A stretch of DNA of 64,000 nt from Tigriopus japonicus (Eukaryota; Arthropoda; Copepoda; Harpacticoida; Harpacticidae), in contig CM021318.1 in the NCBI GenBank assembly GCA_010645155.1, positions 3,153,926-3,217,925 on the forward strand, in the 5' to 3' direction. A program made the translations under genes and the position numbers. The number at the start of each line of letters is the position of its first letter. Position 1 is the stretch's first letter. Shown here in pieces: positions 1 through 10,435 of the stretch. A model generated the notes under the pieces. The model made no database searches, was not told where the DNA came from, and was given only the letters and a program-made list of their open reading frames with translations.

Positions 1-440
1 TATAAAATTACTGTTTGTATGAAATTTGATCTACCAATGAGTTACTGTTGGCAGATCTATACAACCCTTGAATGGTGGGTTGGTCAGGAATAGTATTTAC
101 AAATTTGTCCAATCCTGCCTTAAATGCTGTTAGAGGATCAGCTCCTACATATTCCCGACGAAGGCAAATAGGCAACAAATTGAACAATGAAGGAGCCCGA
201 TAAAGAAGAGAGGAGGACTTCATTGTTCGAACAAGCCTAGATTCCCTTGGATTTGGAGGTGCTCTCAGAACGCACGTAAAACCTCTACGATCATTACAAC
301 TGATCTCAAATCCTGGGTTAAGACAATAGGAGTTTGTTGACATTGGAAAGTCAACTTCACTGGAGATAATTTGTGGATACGAAGGAGAGGTAATCCAAAT
401 ACAAATTTGACAAGGAGCTAATACACGCCTTGCTAAAATC
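1..440 (-). mobile_element. non-LTR retrotransposon fragment (3' end of ORF2)
   Basis: Read on the minus strand, this stretch encodes the C-terminal tail of a LINE ORF2. The landmarks are MKSSSLLYRAPSLFNLLP, then LRREYVGADPLTAFKAG, then DQPTIQG. The same tail, with a few changes, lies at 3046-3261, and a more diverged version lies at 47128-47290. The fragment runs to the window edge. Homology to the second copy is clear only up to about position 330, so the upper boundary is approximate. It carries no reverse-transcriptase motifs and is a truncated remnant. Confidence 0.8.
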
Positions 441-604
441 ATCTCTCAAAATTAACCTTTACACCACCCCGTTTAGGTTGCTTTTTTTATTGGGTAGGCT
501 TTGCCGAAAGTAATATTGATCTCTGTTTTATATTTTTATTTATCCTGGCCAGTTTTTGTCACAAAACATTTGAGAAAGTCATGTTGGAAAATGTTACATA
601 GACA

Positions 605-1740
605 CGGTATTGAAAAATTCGTATCACGTTTGTATAGAAATTCCCAAACACTATCAGATATGTTTCGAACTCAGAAAAGTAAGCGGAACAACTTTGATTT
701 ACTGAGTTTTTCAAAGGTAGGTCTAGATTGAAATTTACATACCTGAAAACCTATCAAATAACTTAATTTTTGAAAAACCTATGCTATACACTTTTAGAGC
801 ACATGAAGATATTTACCTGTTGAATCGAAATTACATGAAAATATGTTGTTCAGCTTTTGAGTTATTCAAGTTTAATTAGTCCATTTTTGACCAAAAAAAG
901 CGAAAAAAACGCTCCAGGTATATGAAAACTCAAATTCCCAAGCCAATAATACGCATTTTCAACTTTATTGAATAGATTAAAAATTCTACATTTTTCATGT
1001 TTTGTCTTACCATGTCAAAATATTTTTTTTTTACATAAAACACACAAAACATAAATATTTTTGAATTCTGGGGATAAAACCGTGAAAATGACAGATTGGT
1101 AAGTCCTCAATGCAAGTTTTTTTTGATCGATTTTGATCCAACTTGACCATGGTCCTGCGAGAAATATCGAATTCGCACAAAATATGGAGATACATCTGTA
1201 CAGTAGATTTCCTCAAATTTGCATATTAAAACCTAAATTGCTGTAGTCAAATTTATTAAACCAAAGTGTTTCAAAAAATATGTTATCTTAAAAAGTTTTT
1301 AGGTATCAATATATATTATTTTGACATGTTATGAGAAAACAAAAAAATGAATAATGTTTAATTTTTTTCAATAAACTTCAAAATGTGTATTGTTTGCTTG
1401 GGAATTTACGTTTTCATACACCCGGAGCGTTTTTTCGCTTTTTTTGGTCAAAAATGGACTAATTAAACTTGAATAACTCAAAAGCTGAACAACATATTTT
1501 CATGTAATTTCGATTCAACAGGTGGATATCTTCATGTGCTATAAAAGAGTATTGAAAAGGTTTTCAAAAATTAAGTTATTTGAAAGGTTTTTAGGTATGT
1601 AACTTTAAATCTAGGCCTGACTTTGAAAACGCAGTAAATCAAAGTTGTTCCTCTTAGTTTTCTGAGTTCAAAACATATCCCATAGTGTTTGGGAATTTCT
1701 TTACAAACTTTATATGAATTTTTCAATACCGCGTGGAAAT
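605..1740. repeat. long palindromic (foldback) element, family FB-I
   Basis: Two arms of roughly 420 bases, about 605-1027 and 1317-1740, are reverse complements of one another with scattered mismatches and small indels. They flank a unique centre of about 290 bases. Matching landmarks in the arms are TCAAAAATGGACTAATTAAA, the CGCTCC/GGAGCG block next to a T-rich run, and GGTATTGAAAAATTC at the outer ends. The centre (for example the ACCATGGTCCT segment near 1147) recurs at 15174-15230, so this is a dispersed family. I see no coding capacity and no clear target duplication. It could be a non-autonomous DNA transposon of foldback type. Confidence 0.75.
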
Positions 1741-2214
1741 TCGAAAAATTGTCCGAACATCTCAAAAGATAAGAATAAGGAATATAAATTGTGCCTTTTT
1801 CAGAATTTTCTTTGAGAAAGAACGAATTTTAAACTTGAGCATGCGTGTACTTGTTTGCTAGCTTTTTTCTTTTCTTTTAAACCTTCACAATTTTCTTTTA
1901 AGCGCAAGTTTGTTTATTTAAACACGCTTTCTTAGCATTTTCATTCTTTAAAAAGAAAATGCACAAAAATTAGAGGGGAACCATCAATAACTAGCAATTC
2001 TTCATTTTAGTGTAACAAAGAGAAGCAACTTACACCTTTCATAAAACAAGGAATTTAAATCTTAAGTCTAAAACATGTCCATATGGAAAAAGGCCAAGGA
2101 AGTGTCATGCACTGATGTCAAAGGAGCCCTCAGAAATCAGTACAAAAATTTGCCTCCTTTGTCACAAGAAACGTTTATTTTGCCCGCCAGAGGGCAGAGA
2201 AAACTCTTCTTTAC

Positions 2215-2278
2215 CTGCAGAAGATATGCTAGCGTAGAAGGTGATAAGTAGTCCAACCAAGGCTAAAATACGTCCCAT
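2215..2278 (-). CDS. first coding exon of a small secreted protein (signal peptide)
   Basis: The ATG at 2278-2276 opens MGRILALVGLLITFY followed by ASISSA. This is a textbook signal peptide with a basic start, a hydrophobic core and a small-residue cleavage site. The reading frame ends at a good splice donor, CTGCAG|GTAAAG, after 64 coding bases (phase 1). A TATA-like TGTATATTG lies about 40 bases upstream on the same strand. The rest of the gene would lie at lower coordinates and I could not find a matching exon in the 2.2 kb available, so function is unknown. The call rests only on the start, hydrophobic segment and donor. A chance open frame is possible. Confidence 0.4.
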
Positions 2279-3045
2279 CTTGGCAATCACAATGAATGAA
2301 ACCCCAATATACAGACACTGCAATGACCTTACTAGAGAAGCCCAAGAGAAAAGGCATCCGAGTAGATTGGGCTAGAAACTTTGAGCGTGTCAAGGTACTA
2401 GCTTTGTGTCATGACTAGTCAAGGCAGCCCCAATAATACAAACCAGTCGGTTTACGGGAAAGCCTAGGGATCTCACTTTTTATTCATTTCTTTTATATAT
2501 TTCTTGATTTTACCAGTTTAACAAATCCTGAGACCCCTGAATAAATCATCATCATCATCATCATCAATATTCAGTCTTTAATGGAGCGAGTTCAGCGGCA
2601 AAGTGAGTCTTTCTGATTGAATTAAGGGCTAATATTTATCTAACGCGTGGGATTGTTTTATCTGTCCAATAATTATACCTAATTTGACAACAGATATCTA
2701 AAACGATCAAATCATTAGTTTCAGTGACATGAGAAATTGAAATAAGAGATAAGACAAAATTGACTTGTCATCTTTTGAGCCAGAACCTCTGATGTAAGTC
2801 AAGTTATGATTGTAGCTAGTGATGGACCGACAGGGCTCTTAAACAAAACTGAAAGTTTCGGCCGAAAGAGAACCAAAAACGGGATTTTTTACCTTTACAT
2901 ATTATTCATGTACATTACACCATATATTGCCACTTTCTAGTAATTTTTTTTAACTTTTTTTTGGGTGGGAGTGGGATTTTTTAAAACCGCCACAATGAAT
3001 GGGATTCCATGTAAAGAGAGTTAATGATTATTATATTTTACATAA
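2279..3045. other. intergenic stretch with repeat fragments
   Basis: No gene is visible. There is a short (ATC)n microsatellite near 2545-2566. At 2818 lies a terminus reading TAGTGATGGACCGA, which matches the end of the element at 26688-27062, so a fragment of that family sits here. The 3' end of the retrotransposon copy to the right is near 3000. Confidence 0.5.
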
Positions 3046-5365
3046 TTATCGTTTATACAAAATTTGATCTACCAATGAGTTACTGTTGGCAGATCTGTAC
3101 AACACTTGAATAGTGGGTTGGTCAGGAATAGTATTCAAAAATTTGTCCAATCCTGCCTTAAAAGCTGTTAGAGGATCAGCTCCTACATATTCCCGACGAA
3201 GGCAAATAGGCAAAAAATTAAACAATGAAGGAGCCCAATAAAGAAGAGAGGAGGACTTCATTGTTCGAACTAGCCTTGATTCCTAAGGATTTGTAGGTGC
3301 TCTCAGAGCGCACGTAAACCCTCTACGATCGCTACAATTGATCTCAAATCTGGATTGGGACAGAGCCCATCAACGCTCTTGAAAACATACTGTATCAGAT
3401 ACCTTTCATACCTTCTCTGACTACTGTACAGCCCTAACTTCTTGAGCCTCTCCCAATACGAGAGCTCTCTCATTCCTGTGATGTTCCAAGTAAAACATCT
3501 TTGGACGTGCTCAACCTTTTGCAAACCTGCCGAACTCATTGGAGCCCAAATGGGGGAAGCATATTCAAGATGCGGTTGAACAAGAAGCACTGGAATCATG
3601 GAGTGGGAGGCGAGCAATGAGAATAATGATTTCCAGAAGAACAATTCAATTACGTTCTTCTGCAAATGAGACCTTGCATATGTTGACAAGAATACGTATT
3701 TCAATTTTCAGCTCAATCGAACGTTGGAGTCAAAAGTTATGCTCACTCAAAGTTCAGTGCAAATCCTACCGAGAATGAATGAACTAGCCCTTTTGTGGTA
3801 ATCGTTTTACCACAAAAGGGCAAATTGATTCATTCTATGCTCTCTTCAGTACATAAGTTTGAGAAGGCATAACTTTTCACTCCGGCATTCGATTGGGCTG
3901 AAATTTGAAATACGTGTTCTTTTCAATGCAAGCCAGGTCTCATTTGCAGAAGTACGCAAATGGTTCGTTTCTGCTGGAAATCATAATTCTTAGTGCTAGC
4001 CTCCCACTCCATGATTTCCGTGCTTCTTGGGTTGAACAATCGACTTGTACAGAGTTTGCATCGTAATACTATCTCTGGACTTGAAAGTGCGATAGATCCA
4101 GCCACATGTTTGAAATGCCTTCCCCACTTTCAACAGGATATGCTCATCGAACTTTCCATCATCTTGGATGACAACTCTGAAATCCCGCATGGACGCAATA
4201 TCACAACCTCCATTGCCTTTGAGTGGAACATCTAATTTTGACGCCCCATACGTCATTGTGCGGAATTTCATCCCGTTCAAAGCCATATTACTCTCGCCAA
4301 CCCAAGAGTAGATTTTCTCCAAGTCCTCAACTAAATATTTTGAGTTCTGACCATTCCTTCCACAAACTAATTTTGTGTCATCAGCATATGAAGAAATACT
4401 GGCTTTTGTTCTAAACTTCTGGAGAGGAGCAATGAAGAGAATAAACAGGAGTGGACCTAAAACTGAACCTTGCGGAACACCTGACTTGACATCATACATG
4501 CCACTAAATGATCCTTCAACCTAACTATTTGCTTCCTTTCGCTCATGAAACTATTTTTTGAAATCCCTGGATCCCAAACTCTTTCAGTTGATGGAGCAAA
4601 AGACTCTGATCTACCTTATCAAAGGCCTTGGCAAAGTCAAGATAGACTACATCAACTGACTCGTGACTTTCAAGTCCCTCAATGATCTGCTCGATATGGT
4701 CAACCAATTGGGTGACTGTACTAAAATGGCCTCGAAACCCATGCTGCCCTGTAAGAATGATATCATGGGCTTCCAAATATTCAACAAGCTTGGACTTCAT
4801 GATCTTCTCAAAGACCTTTGCAATACTGGAAGTCAGAGAAATGGGCCTATAATTTCTTGGGAGTGACTTATCTCCGCCCTTAAAAATTGGAACAACATGA
4901 GCTACTTTCAATGAGGAGGGAAACTTGCCCTGATCTAAGATGCGACGCATCAAGTAGGAGAAAACGGGGGCAAGAATCTGTGAACATTTCATCAGAAACT
5001 GAGATGTCACACCATCAGGTTCAGGAGAACTCGAGAGCTTTAAGCTCTTGATGGCCTCAAAAGCATCTTGATCTGTTAATGCCAGATCCTCCAGTCGATT
5101 ATCCTGACTGTCAATGTCAGTCTCATCAACAACATTACTACAGTCATGGCCTGCTCTACCAACCCTTTTCGGAATTGAAAATACACTTGAGAACTGATCT
5201 CCAAGCATATTGGCCATGACCTCACTATCATTCACGGTTTTATCGTCGACCTCAAAAGGTCCTACAGGATGTTTCATTTTTCTCTTTGTATTTGCAAAAG
5301 AGAAAAACACCTTTGGATTCGTCTTAACCTCCTGGATCACTTCTCTAACTGATCGGAATCAATGG
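3046..5365 (-). pseudogene. broken LINE ORF2 (reverse transcriptase), CR1/jockey-like
   Basis: The minus strand encodes the C-terminal two thirds of a non-LTR retrotransposon ORF2. Reading from high to low coordinate there is a pre-RT segment (KVFFSFANTKRKMK), RT motifs NYRPISLTS, VYLDFAKAFDKVD, GVPQGSVLGPLLFILF and the catalytic box SYADDTKLV, then YASPIW and a tail ending near 3046. It lacks the endonuclease half and stops at about 5365, where a hAT-type repeat begins, so it is 5'-truncated as LINE copies often are. The frame is broken: two small indels lie between about 4500 and 4560, another lies near 3300-3360, and a 449-bp element is inserted at 3581-4029. It is therefore a dead copy. 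The clade assignment is by motif style only. Confidence 0.9.
3581..4029. mobile_element. foldback MITE (family FB-III) inserted in the LINE
   Basis: The element is almost wholly palindromic, with arms meeting near 3815. Its ends are CAAGAAGCAC and GTGCTTCTTG, followed inward by a GGAGTGGGAGG / CCTCCCACTCC block. It is flanked by GGTTGAA on both sides (3574-3580 and 4030-4036). Counting the next base gives an 8-bp duplication GGTTGAAC with a one-base-shorter left end. Removing it and one duplicate makes the LINE frame continuous (KSIVQP joined to HLEYASPIW). That proves insertion after the LINE. Related copies lie at 31530-31915, 60434-61467 and 63120-63265. A 7-8 bp duplication suggests a hAT-like mobiliser. 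Confidence 0.88.
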
Positions 5366-5370
5366 AGACC

Positions 5371-6410
5371 CTATGCTTTTTTCCTACTTTTCAAGCTTTT
5401 TTCCTACTTTTCAAGCTTTTTTCCTACTTTTCAAGCTTTTTTCCTACTTTTCAAGCTTTTTTCCTTCTTTTCAAACTTTTTTCCTACCTTAAAAGCAATT
5501 GTTCCTACTTTTCAAGCATTTTTACTACTTTTCAAGCTTTTTTCCTACCTTAAAAGCAATTTTTCCTACGTTTCAAGCATTTTTCCCTATTTCTATGATT
5601 ATTCACAAATTTCCATAACACTTTATTTCCCACAAAATCTCACTTTTTTCAATTAAGCCCCACACAAAATTATTTCCATTGCTACAATGAAAACTCCGAG
5701 GTTTTTAGCTTTTATTTGTTTGTGTTACCGAGTCAAAACGCAGCTTTGCAGCTACAATCTGATAAAGGCTGTCTGGTCTGTAGGAATATTGTTGGGTTAG
5801 TTGGTAGACTATCTCATCCATAAAGCGTCCCGTTTTTGGGGATTAACGGGGTTTTCTTACAGGGAATAACGGGGATAAAGGGGATTTCCCTCCTTTATCA
5901 AACAAATTACCCTTATTTCTAGAAATTAGTTCATTTTTGTGTCTCTGTATTACATTCACTTAGCATGAAGTTTTTCTGACCTTGATAATCTTCAACTGTG
6001 GAAGATTTCTTCAATTTCATCACGTCTCAACAAGTACTGTCAATTGTAGGCTTTTTGTAAAATATTTTTTTAGTTTGATAATATATAACAATTATTTCTG
6101 TCAAATATTGTAAATGTATTTGATTAATATTTATATTAAACCTTTTGTTTGATCGGCCATTTTCAGGGATGCCAAAAACTATTCAAACATGTCAAAATCG
6201 GAACAAAATTGGCTTTATTTCATTTATCCACCGGTTCATCCCGTTTATCCTCCCATTTATCCCGTTTATTTCCCCATTTATCCCGTTTATCCCCCAATTT
6301 ATCCCGTTTATCCCGTTTATCCCCCAATTTATCCCGTTTATCCCCCAATTTATCCCGTTTATCCCCGGGTAAAGGGGATAAATCAAAAAACTGATCCCCC
6401 GACCACCCTG
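5371..6410 (-). mobile_element. hAT-type non-autonomous element, family N1, copy A (one end lost)
   Basis: This copy lies in the opposite orientation to copies B and C. Its right end reads GACCACCCTG, matching the N1 terminus CAGGGTTGGTC in reverse complement. The left terminus is missing where it abuts the LINE. It holds both internal tandem arrays of the family. A roughly 20-bp unit of the form CTTTTCAAGCTTTTTTCCTA repeats at about 5371-5560. A GATAAACGG-type unit (written here as CCGTTTATC) repeats at about 6236-6365. Between them is a shared AT-rich core. Short open frames across the arrays are repeat artefacts. Confidence 0.8.
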
Positions 6411-6754
6411 GTCATGCAAACCCAAGAAAGTCTCTCAAATTTAGAGTCAAACTGAGAATAGAATATTTGCAGTTGAGATATTCCAAAAAATAGCAAAAAA
6501 AACTTCGTCAGTATGAAAGTGTGGAAGGCTCAATTTTTTAAAAAAAAGTTGCTTGTCCCTGTATACTGTAGGTGAGATAATTTACCAATCATGATGACAA
6601 AATTGTACTTTCTCCTTTCATTTTTCTGTCAAATTGAGATTGAAACAAGTTCTTAAGCTTTGTGATATTGGGTTGTAATAAAAGGAAGTTTACAAGGTTA
6701 TGTAAAGGTGAGGTAAACTCCTCTGGTAGTTTCTTTGTATTTTTCTATCGTTTC

Positions 6755-6838
6755 TTGAGTCTCGATATTAGAAAAATCTCGATATAAGCAACATTTTGCC
6801 GCTGACAGAAAAGTTTCTTATATCGAGATTCGACTGTA
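6755..6838. mobile_element. pogo/Tigger-like terminal remnant
   Basis: The sequence CTCGATATTAGAAAA and CTCGATATAAG on one side, and CTTATATCGAGATTCGACTGTA on the other, form a short inverted repeat. It ends in TA. Termini of the form CAGTCGAATCTCGATATAAG are typical of Tc1/mariner-pogo elements in animals. Only the ends are present, with about 25 bases between them, so this is a tiny deletion derivative or a remnant. Confidence 0.4.
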
Positions 6839-6859
6839 CGTCAAAGTCTATTTGAAATC

Positions 6860-7072
6860 TGACAGCTCCTTTTGAACAACTTCTTTCTAGCCTTTGGAAT
6901 TCTAGACACGACCGCTCACGACAACAGACGGGAGAAGACTGATAAAGGATTTCTCCCGACAAATTCAATTCGACCCACCACACAGGATTCGAACCTACGA
7001 CGTCTGGGGAAGCTCTTACATTCGGCACTTTTAAGAACATGCCAATGCACGTGGCCACTCTGGCTTCCTTGA
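6860..7072 (-). mobile_element. tRNA-derived SINE-like element
   Basis: On the minus strand a Pol III A box AGCCAGAGTGG (7065-7055) is followed 58-59 bases later by a B box AGGTTCGAATCC (6996-6985). The spacing fits a tRNA with a long variable arm (Leu/Ser type). The acceptor and anticodon stems do not fold cleanly, so this is more likely a tRNA-derived SINE head than a working tRNA gene. The body would extend downstream to about 6860, where a pogo-like remnant begins. I did not find a second copy in the window, so repeat status is inferred. Confidence 0.5.
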
Positions 7073-8344
7073 TTGTTCTTGCTCTTCTCAGTGCAAGAAT
7101 TTTAATGCACCATTTTTATATGACAGTGGCTGCCATGACTTTTCTGGAAACCATAGTAGAAATCTGAACGACGAGTGATTCCTTTATTCCTCTGCTAACC
7201 CAAAGAAATTGGAAGACAGCATATGTAGACTCCATTTTCAAGCAAGAGTTGTCCGAGGTTTTGGCCCTATGATTGTCTGAGATTAGTGGTCACTAAAATT
7301 GAGTTTAAAAAAAGATTTTAAGGGAGAAACCCTTGATGATGTTGCACTTGAAGATGTTGTGAAATGACTTTTTTGATTACATTTTTGTTCAAGTTGGCCA
7401 GAATCTAATATCTCCTTTCTTCACTAGGCATTGCTTTTGTAGACGCCATTCTTGCGATTTTAGGTTCAAAAGTTTCAAGGTTGAGATTTGACTGTCCACA
7501 CTATCTGTTCATGTACAAAGCGTACTGTACACTTTTAAAGTGAGGCATGACTTACGGTAATTATCCTTGTCATTTGATTGAGCCAATAGTCTGGCTAAAT
7601 ATTTACCCAATGATTGATGAATAATGCTAGGTTTCATGATAAATCAAATAAAACGTAAATGCGACCAATCAAGACCTGTAACACTGTTAATTCCTCCAAG
7701 GCAAAGCCATTTTTGTAATACATTAGACTAAGGAGCATTGGATTTGAAATTTTAGAACGACATATTCAGGGGTTGGGGAAGACTCTAGGCCATTTTTACC
7801 ATAAATACTAGAGTAGGCCGGTTGTGAAATTTCATGATTTTCAAAAGCCCCTGTTTTTACGCCATGCTCTGCTAGGCGAGAGCAAAAACATGTTTTTTGC
7901 CAAAATTTCTCACGGATGTGCTTTCCTTCATCACCAAAACAGAAATGAAAAAATAAATTTTGCCTTTGAAAGGAACGGAACAAGCATAAAATAAAAGGAA
8001 ACGTTGTAGATTGCCTGACTGACAGAGAAGAAAAGGTCACTTTTGTAATAAAAAAACCTCTCTCAGGCTAAGAGAACAATCAACGTCAAATGAGCTTTTG
8101 AGTTACTGAAACGTTACTAAAAAGAGGCATTTTTGAACTCTTGTTCTTTTAGATTTGTGCTAAAGACCACTTCTTGTCCATTACGTATTTTCTTTTAGGC
8201 AGTATCAAATACTTTTTTGAAATTGCAAAAATAGCAAGTATTTTTTGTTCTCTTCAACTTTTGTCTTGAGTAAAAAATAAGTGCATATTATTAAAACCAA
8301 CTTGCACGAAAAACGGTTTTTCCGTTCTTTTATTTTCCCTAATA
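7073..8344. other. intergenic, no feature recognised
   Basis: AT-rich sequence with only short open frames of no recognisable similarity. I see no exon pattern, tandem array or transposon terminus here. Confidence 0.5.
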
Positions 8345-8352
8345 CTCTATCA

Positions 8353-8753
8353 CAGGGGTGTGCAAACCCTGGCCCGCGAGAGGATCTGTCATTTTCAATA
8401 GACTGTGGCCCGCTGCATGATTTTGGCATAGCCCGTGAAAGTTCACATTTGGCCCGCGTCAAACTTCTTCATATCCAAAAATCCTGGCCCCTTGTTACAC
8501 GCAGCAAGCCTTGATAGGGTTGCCATCTCACAATAGGCTAGCTTGGCGCTTGTTCAGATGAACATTCATTGCCATTGTATGTGAAAATAATACCAAAAAT
8601 ATAAGTCTATTGAGTAAAATATGTAAGATTGATTTTGCATATGCAGGGTAGGTAGATTGTAGAATTTTATACAAGAAATTATTTACCGTTTTGGATGGAG
8701 CGCCAAAGGTCCGGCCAATTTGGCCCACTGCTAAATAAGTTTGCGCACCCCTG
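8353..8753. mobile_element. 401-bp hAT MITE with perfect target duplication
   Basis: The terminal inverted repeats are CAGGGGTGTGCAAACC at the left and GTTTGCGCACCCCTG at the right. Inside each end the sequence GGCCCGC / GGCCCA forms a second short inverted motif. The 8-bp direct repeat CTCTATCA flanks both sides (8345-8352 and 8754-8761). CAGGGGT-type termini with an 8-bp duplication are diagnostic of the hAT superfamily. There is no transposase, so the element depended on one supplied elsewhere. The perfect duplication suggests a fairly young insertion. Confidence 0.92.
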
Positions 8754-8916
8754 CTCTATCATACGCTTCATGTGTTCCGAGAGGGGACGAAGAAGAAACA
8801 ACAATACACATAGAGACTATTATGTTCTATATCATGTCCTAAAATATCAATCGAATAGATATAAAAGCTCAAAGAATACATTTCAGACATTTTTCATCGT
8901 AGAACATCATTAAGTT

Positions 8917-9537
8917 TCAGACATTTGTTGCAGGTCGAATGATAGGAAGATCAGCTGCTTTTTTGTCATTCCATTCCAAGTCCAAATTATTACGTGGTCT
9001 TTTTTCTCTGGAGTCAAAGATTCTATCCCAAAAGGAATGTCCACCTTTTTTGAGATCACGATTGTCGATATGAATTTCAACATCAGATTGGGTCCTTTGG
9101 CTTTGAAGAACACCTCTAATTGGAGGGGCTTTTAAGTCTGGAGTCCGATTATTTAAAGAAAAATACTCGCCAATCGATCTGCAAAAAAAGCTAGTCTATA
9201 TCAATTTTCCCTTTTAAACTTGTATTCATTCAAATTACCTCCTGATCCAATCCTCGAGTCCAAATCTGGGCTCATTGTGGTCAAACATATTGGTTGCGGG
9301 CCGAATTTCTGGCAAATCTTGCAAATCATCCGAACCAATTTTGATATTGACTTTGGCCACGTTTTCGGATGAGCGGCCAAAATAATCTGGAGCGTGATGA
9401 GAAGTCGTATCAACGAGTAATGGATTCCCCTTGGGACCTGGTCCATACGAGGAACTTCCAAAACGTAGGTTAAATGGCCAAGCCAAACAACACGATATTT
9501 CCAGTAGAATGAAGAGCGTGAGGAAAAGTCTATTCAT
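8917..9537 (-). CDS. two-exon secreted protein, unknown family
   Basis: Exon 1 is 9239-9537 and exon 2 is 8917-9115, with a 123-bp GT-AG intron. Splicing is exactly in frame and gives 165 residues ending in TGA. I chose the ATG at 9537 because it opens a strong signal peptide (MNRLFLTLFILLEISCCLA). The mature protein is hydrophilic. It holds two similar segments: KVNIKIGSDDL then DLPEIRPATNM in exon 1, and DVEIHIDNRDL then DLPIIRPATNV at the C-terminus. This suggests an internal duplication. There are few cysteines outside the signal peptide. RFG occurs twice, but no dibasic site follows the glycine, so an RFamide precursor is unlikely. I do not recognise the family. It stands alone between a hAT MITE and a nested transposon block. 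Confidence 0.65.
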
Positions 9538-10208
9538 GATGGGTGTTCGTGCTTCAAGATCCAAAGATAGACTGATGACAAGTTTGAGCAGGATGTTAGG
9601 TTGTAACCCGAAGCTTCAGACCAACTCTTGACCAGTTCAGATGCCAACAAGTGATGATGTTCCCTAAAGAATATCCAATTTCAGTACACAAGTTGGGCAA
9701 AAGCTGTTGGCAATATGAATCTGTTGAAGTCTATTTTTAGAACAAAGACATTGGGACAATATTAGGTAGAAGTTAGTGCGCCATATCAAAGGGCTCGAGT
9801 ATACCAAAGTATATTATAGATAGCCCTGCTCGTGTACAGTATCTGTACATAAGTTGCATTTGAAAGCACCTTATGTACTCAGACTTTACTTTAGCATGGC
9901 TATTCAAAATATACTTTGAGCCATTTGAATTCCTGCACTTAACATTTGACCTACTATATGAAAAATTCCGTCTCCTTTGCGCTTCTTGGAGTAAGATGTC
10001 AAATCAAAGAAACGTTTAGAGCTTGTTAAGAAAGAAACAGGTTTTTTAGGATATTATTTGAGCAGGTAAGGGAAAAATTATTATTTATATGCCAATAAAG
10101 TCCCTATTTCGATTGACATTAGGGCAAGTTCAAATAAAGATTGTGACCTGAAGCGTACAAAGGTGGCATTTTAAGCGTAACAATTATTTTCGATATTTAA
10201 CTTTGTCA
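9538..10208. other. upstream region of the secreted-protein gene
   Basis: No coding signal is visible. The stretch probably includes the promoter of the minus-strand secreted-protein gene that begins at 9537. A clear TATA box was not found. Confidence 0.4.
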
Positions 10209-10435
10209 CGGTGTGTATTTGAGCTCAAGAAGTCATTTTCAAATTTCAAAAACTTTTGACACCACTTTTGAGATGTGAATGCAATGACGAACATTTATTT
10301 GAAGTCGGTTAAATAGGTCACGGGCAAAAATCTCTATTATGTTACTTAAAATACACTTAAAATTAAATACTTGAAATTTACTTCTTACTTTAGATGAACT
10401 AAGAGATATTCTTGATTGATTGAGTTGATCTAAAA

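Noticed and set aside
5210..5656. Open frame rich in FPTFQAFFLLFKLFS
   Set aside because: It is the second N1 minisatellite read as protein, with part of the LINE antisense strand. No gene.
6145..6455. Open frames rich in PFIPFIPQF, LSRLSP or INGINWG
   Set aside because: All are translations of the GATAAACGG minisatellite in hAT-type copy A, present in several frames on both strands. The same occurs in copies B and C.
6985..7055. Functional tRNA-Leu or tRNA-Ser gene
   Set aside because: A and B boxes are present but acceptor and anticodon stems do not pair convincingly, so it is listed as SINE-like.
9235..9564. RFamide neuropeptide precursor (FNLRFG and EPRFG)
   Set aside because: Neither glycine is followed by a basic cleavage site, so amidated peptides would not be released. 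The rest of the protein is unlike a peptide precursor.
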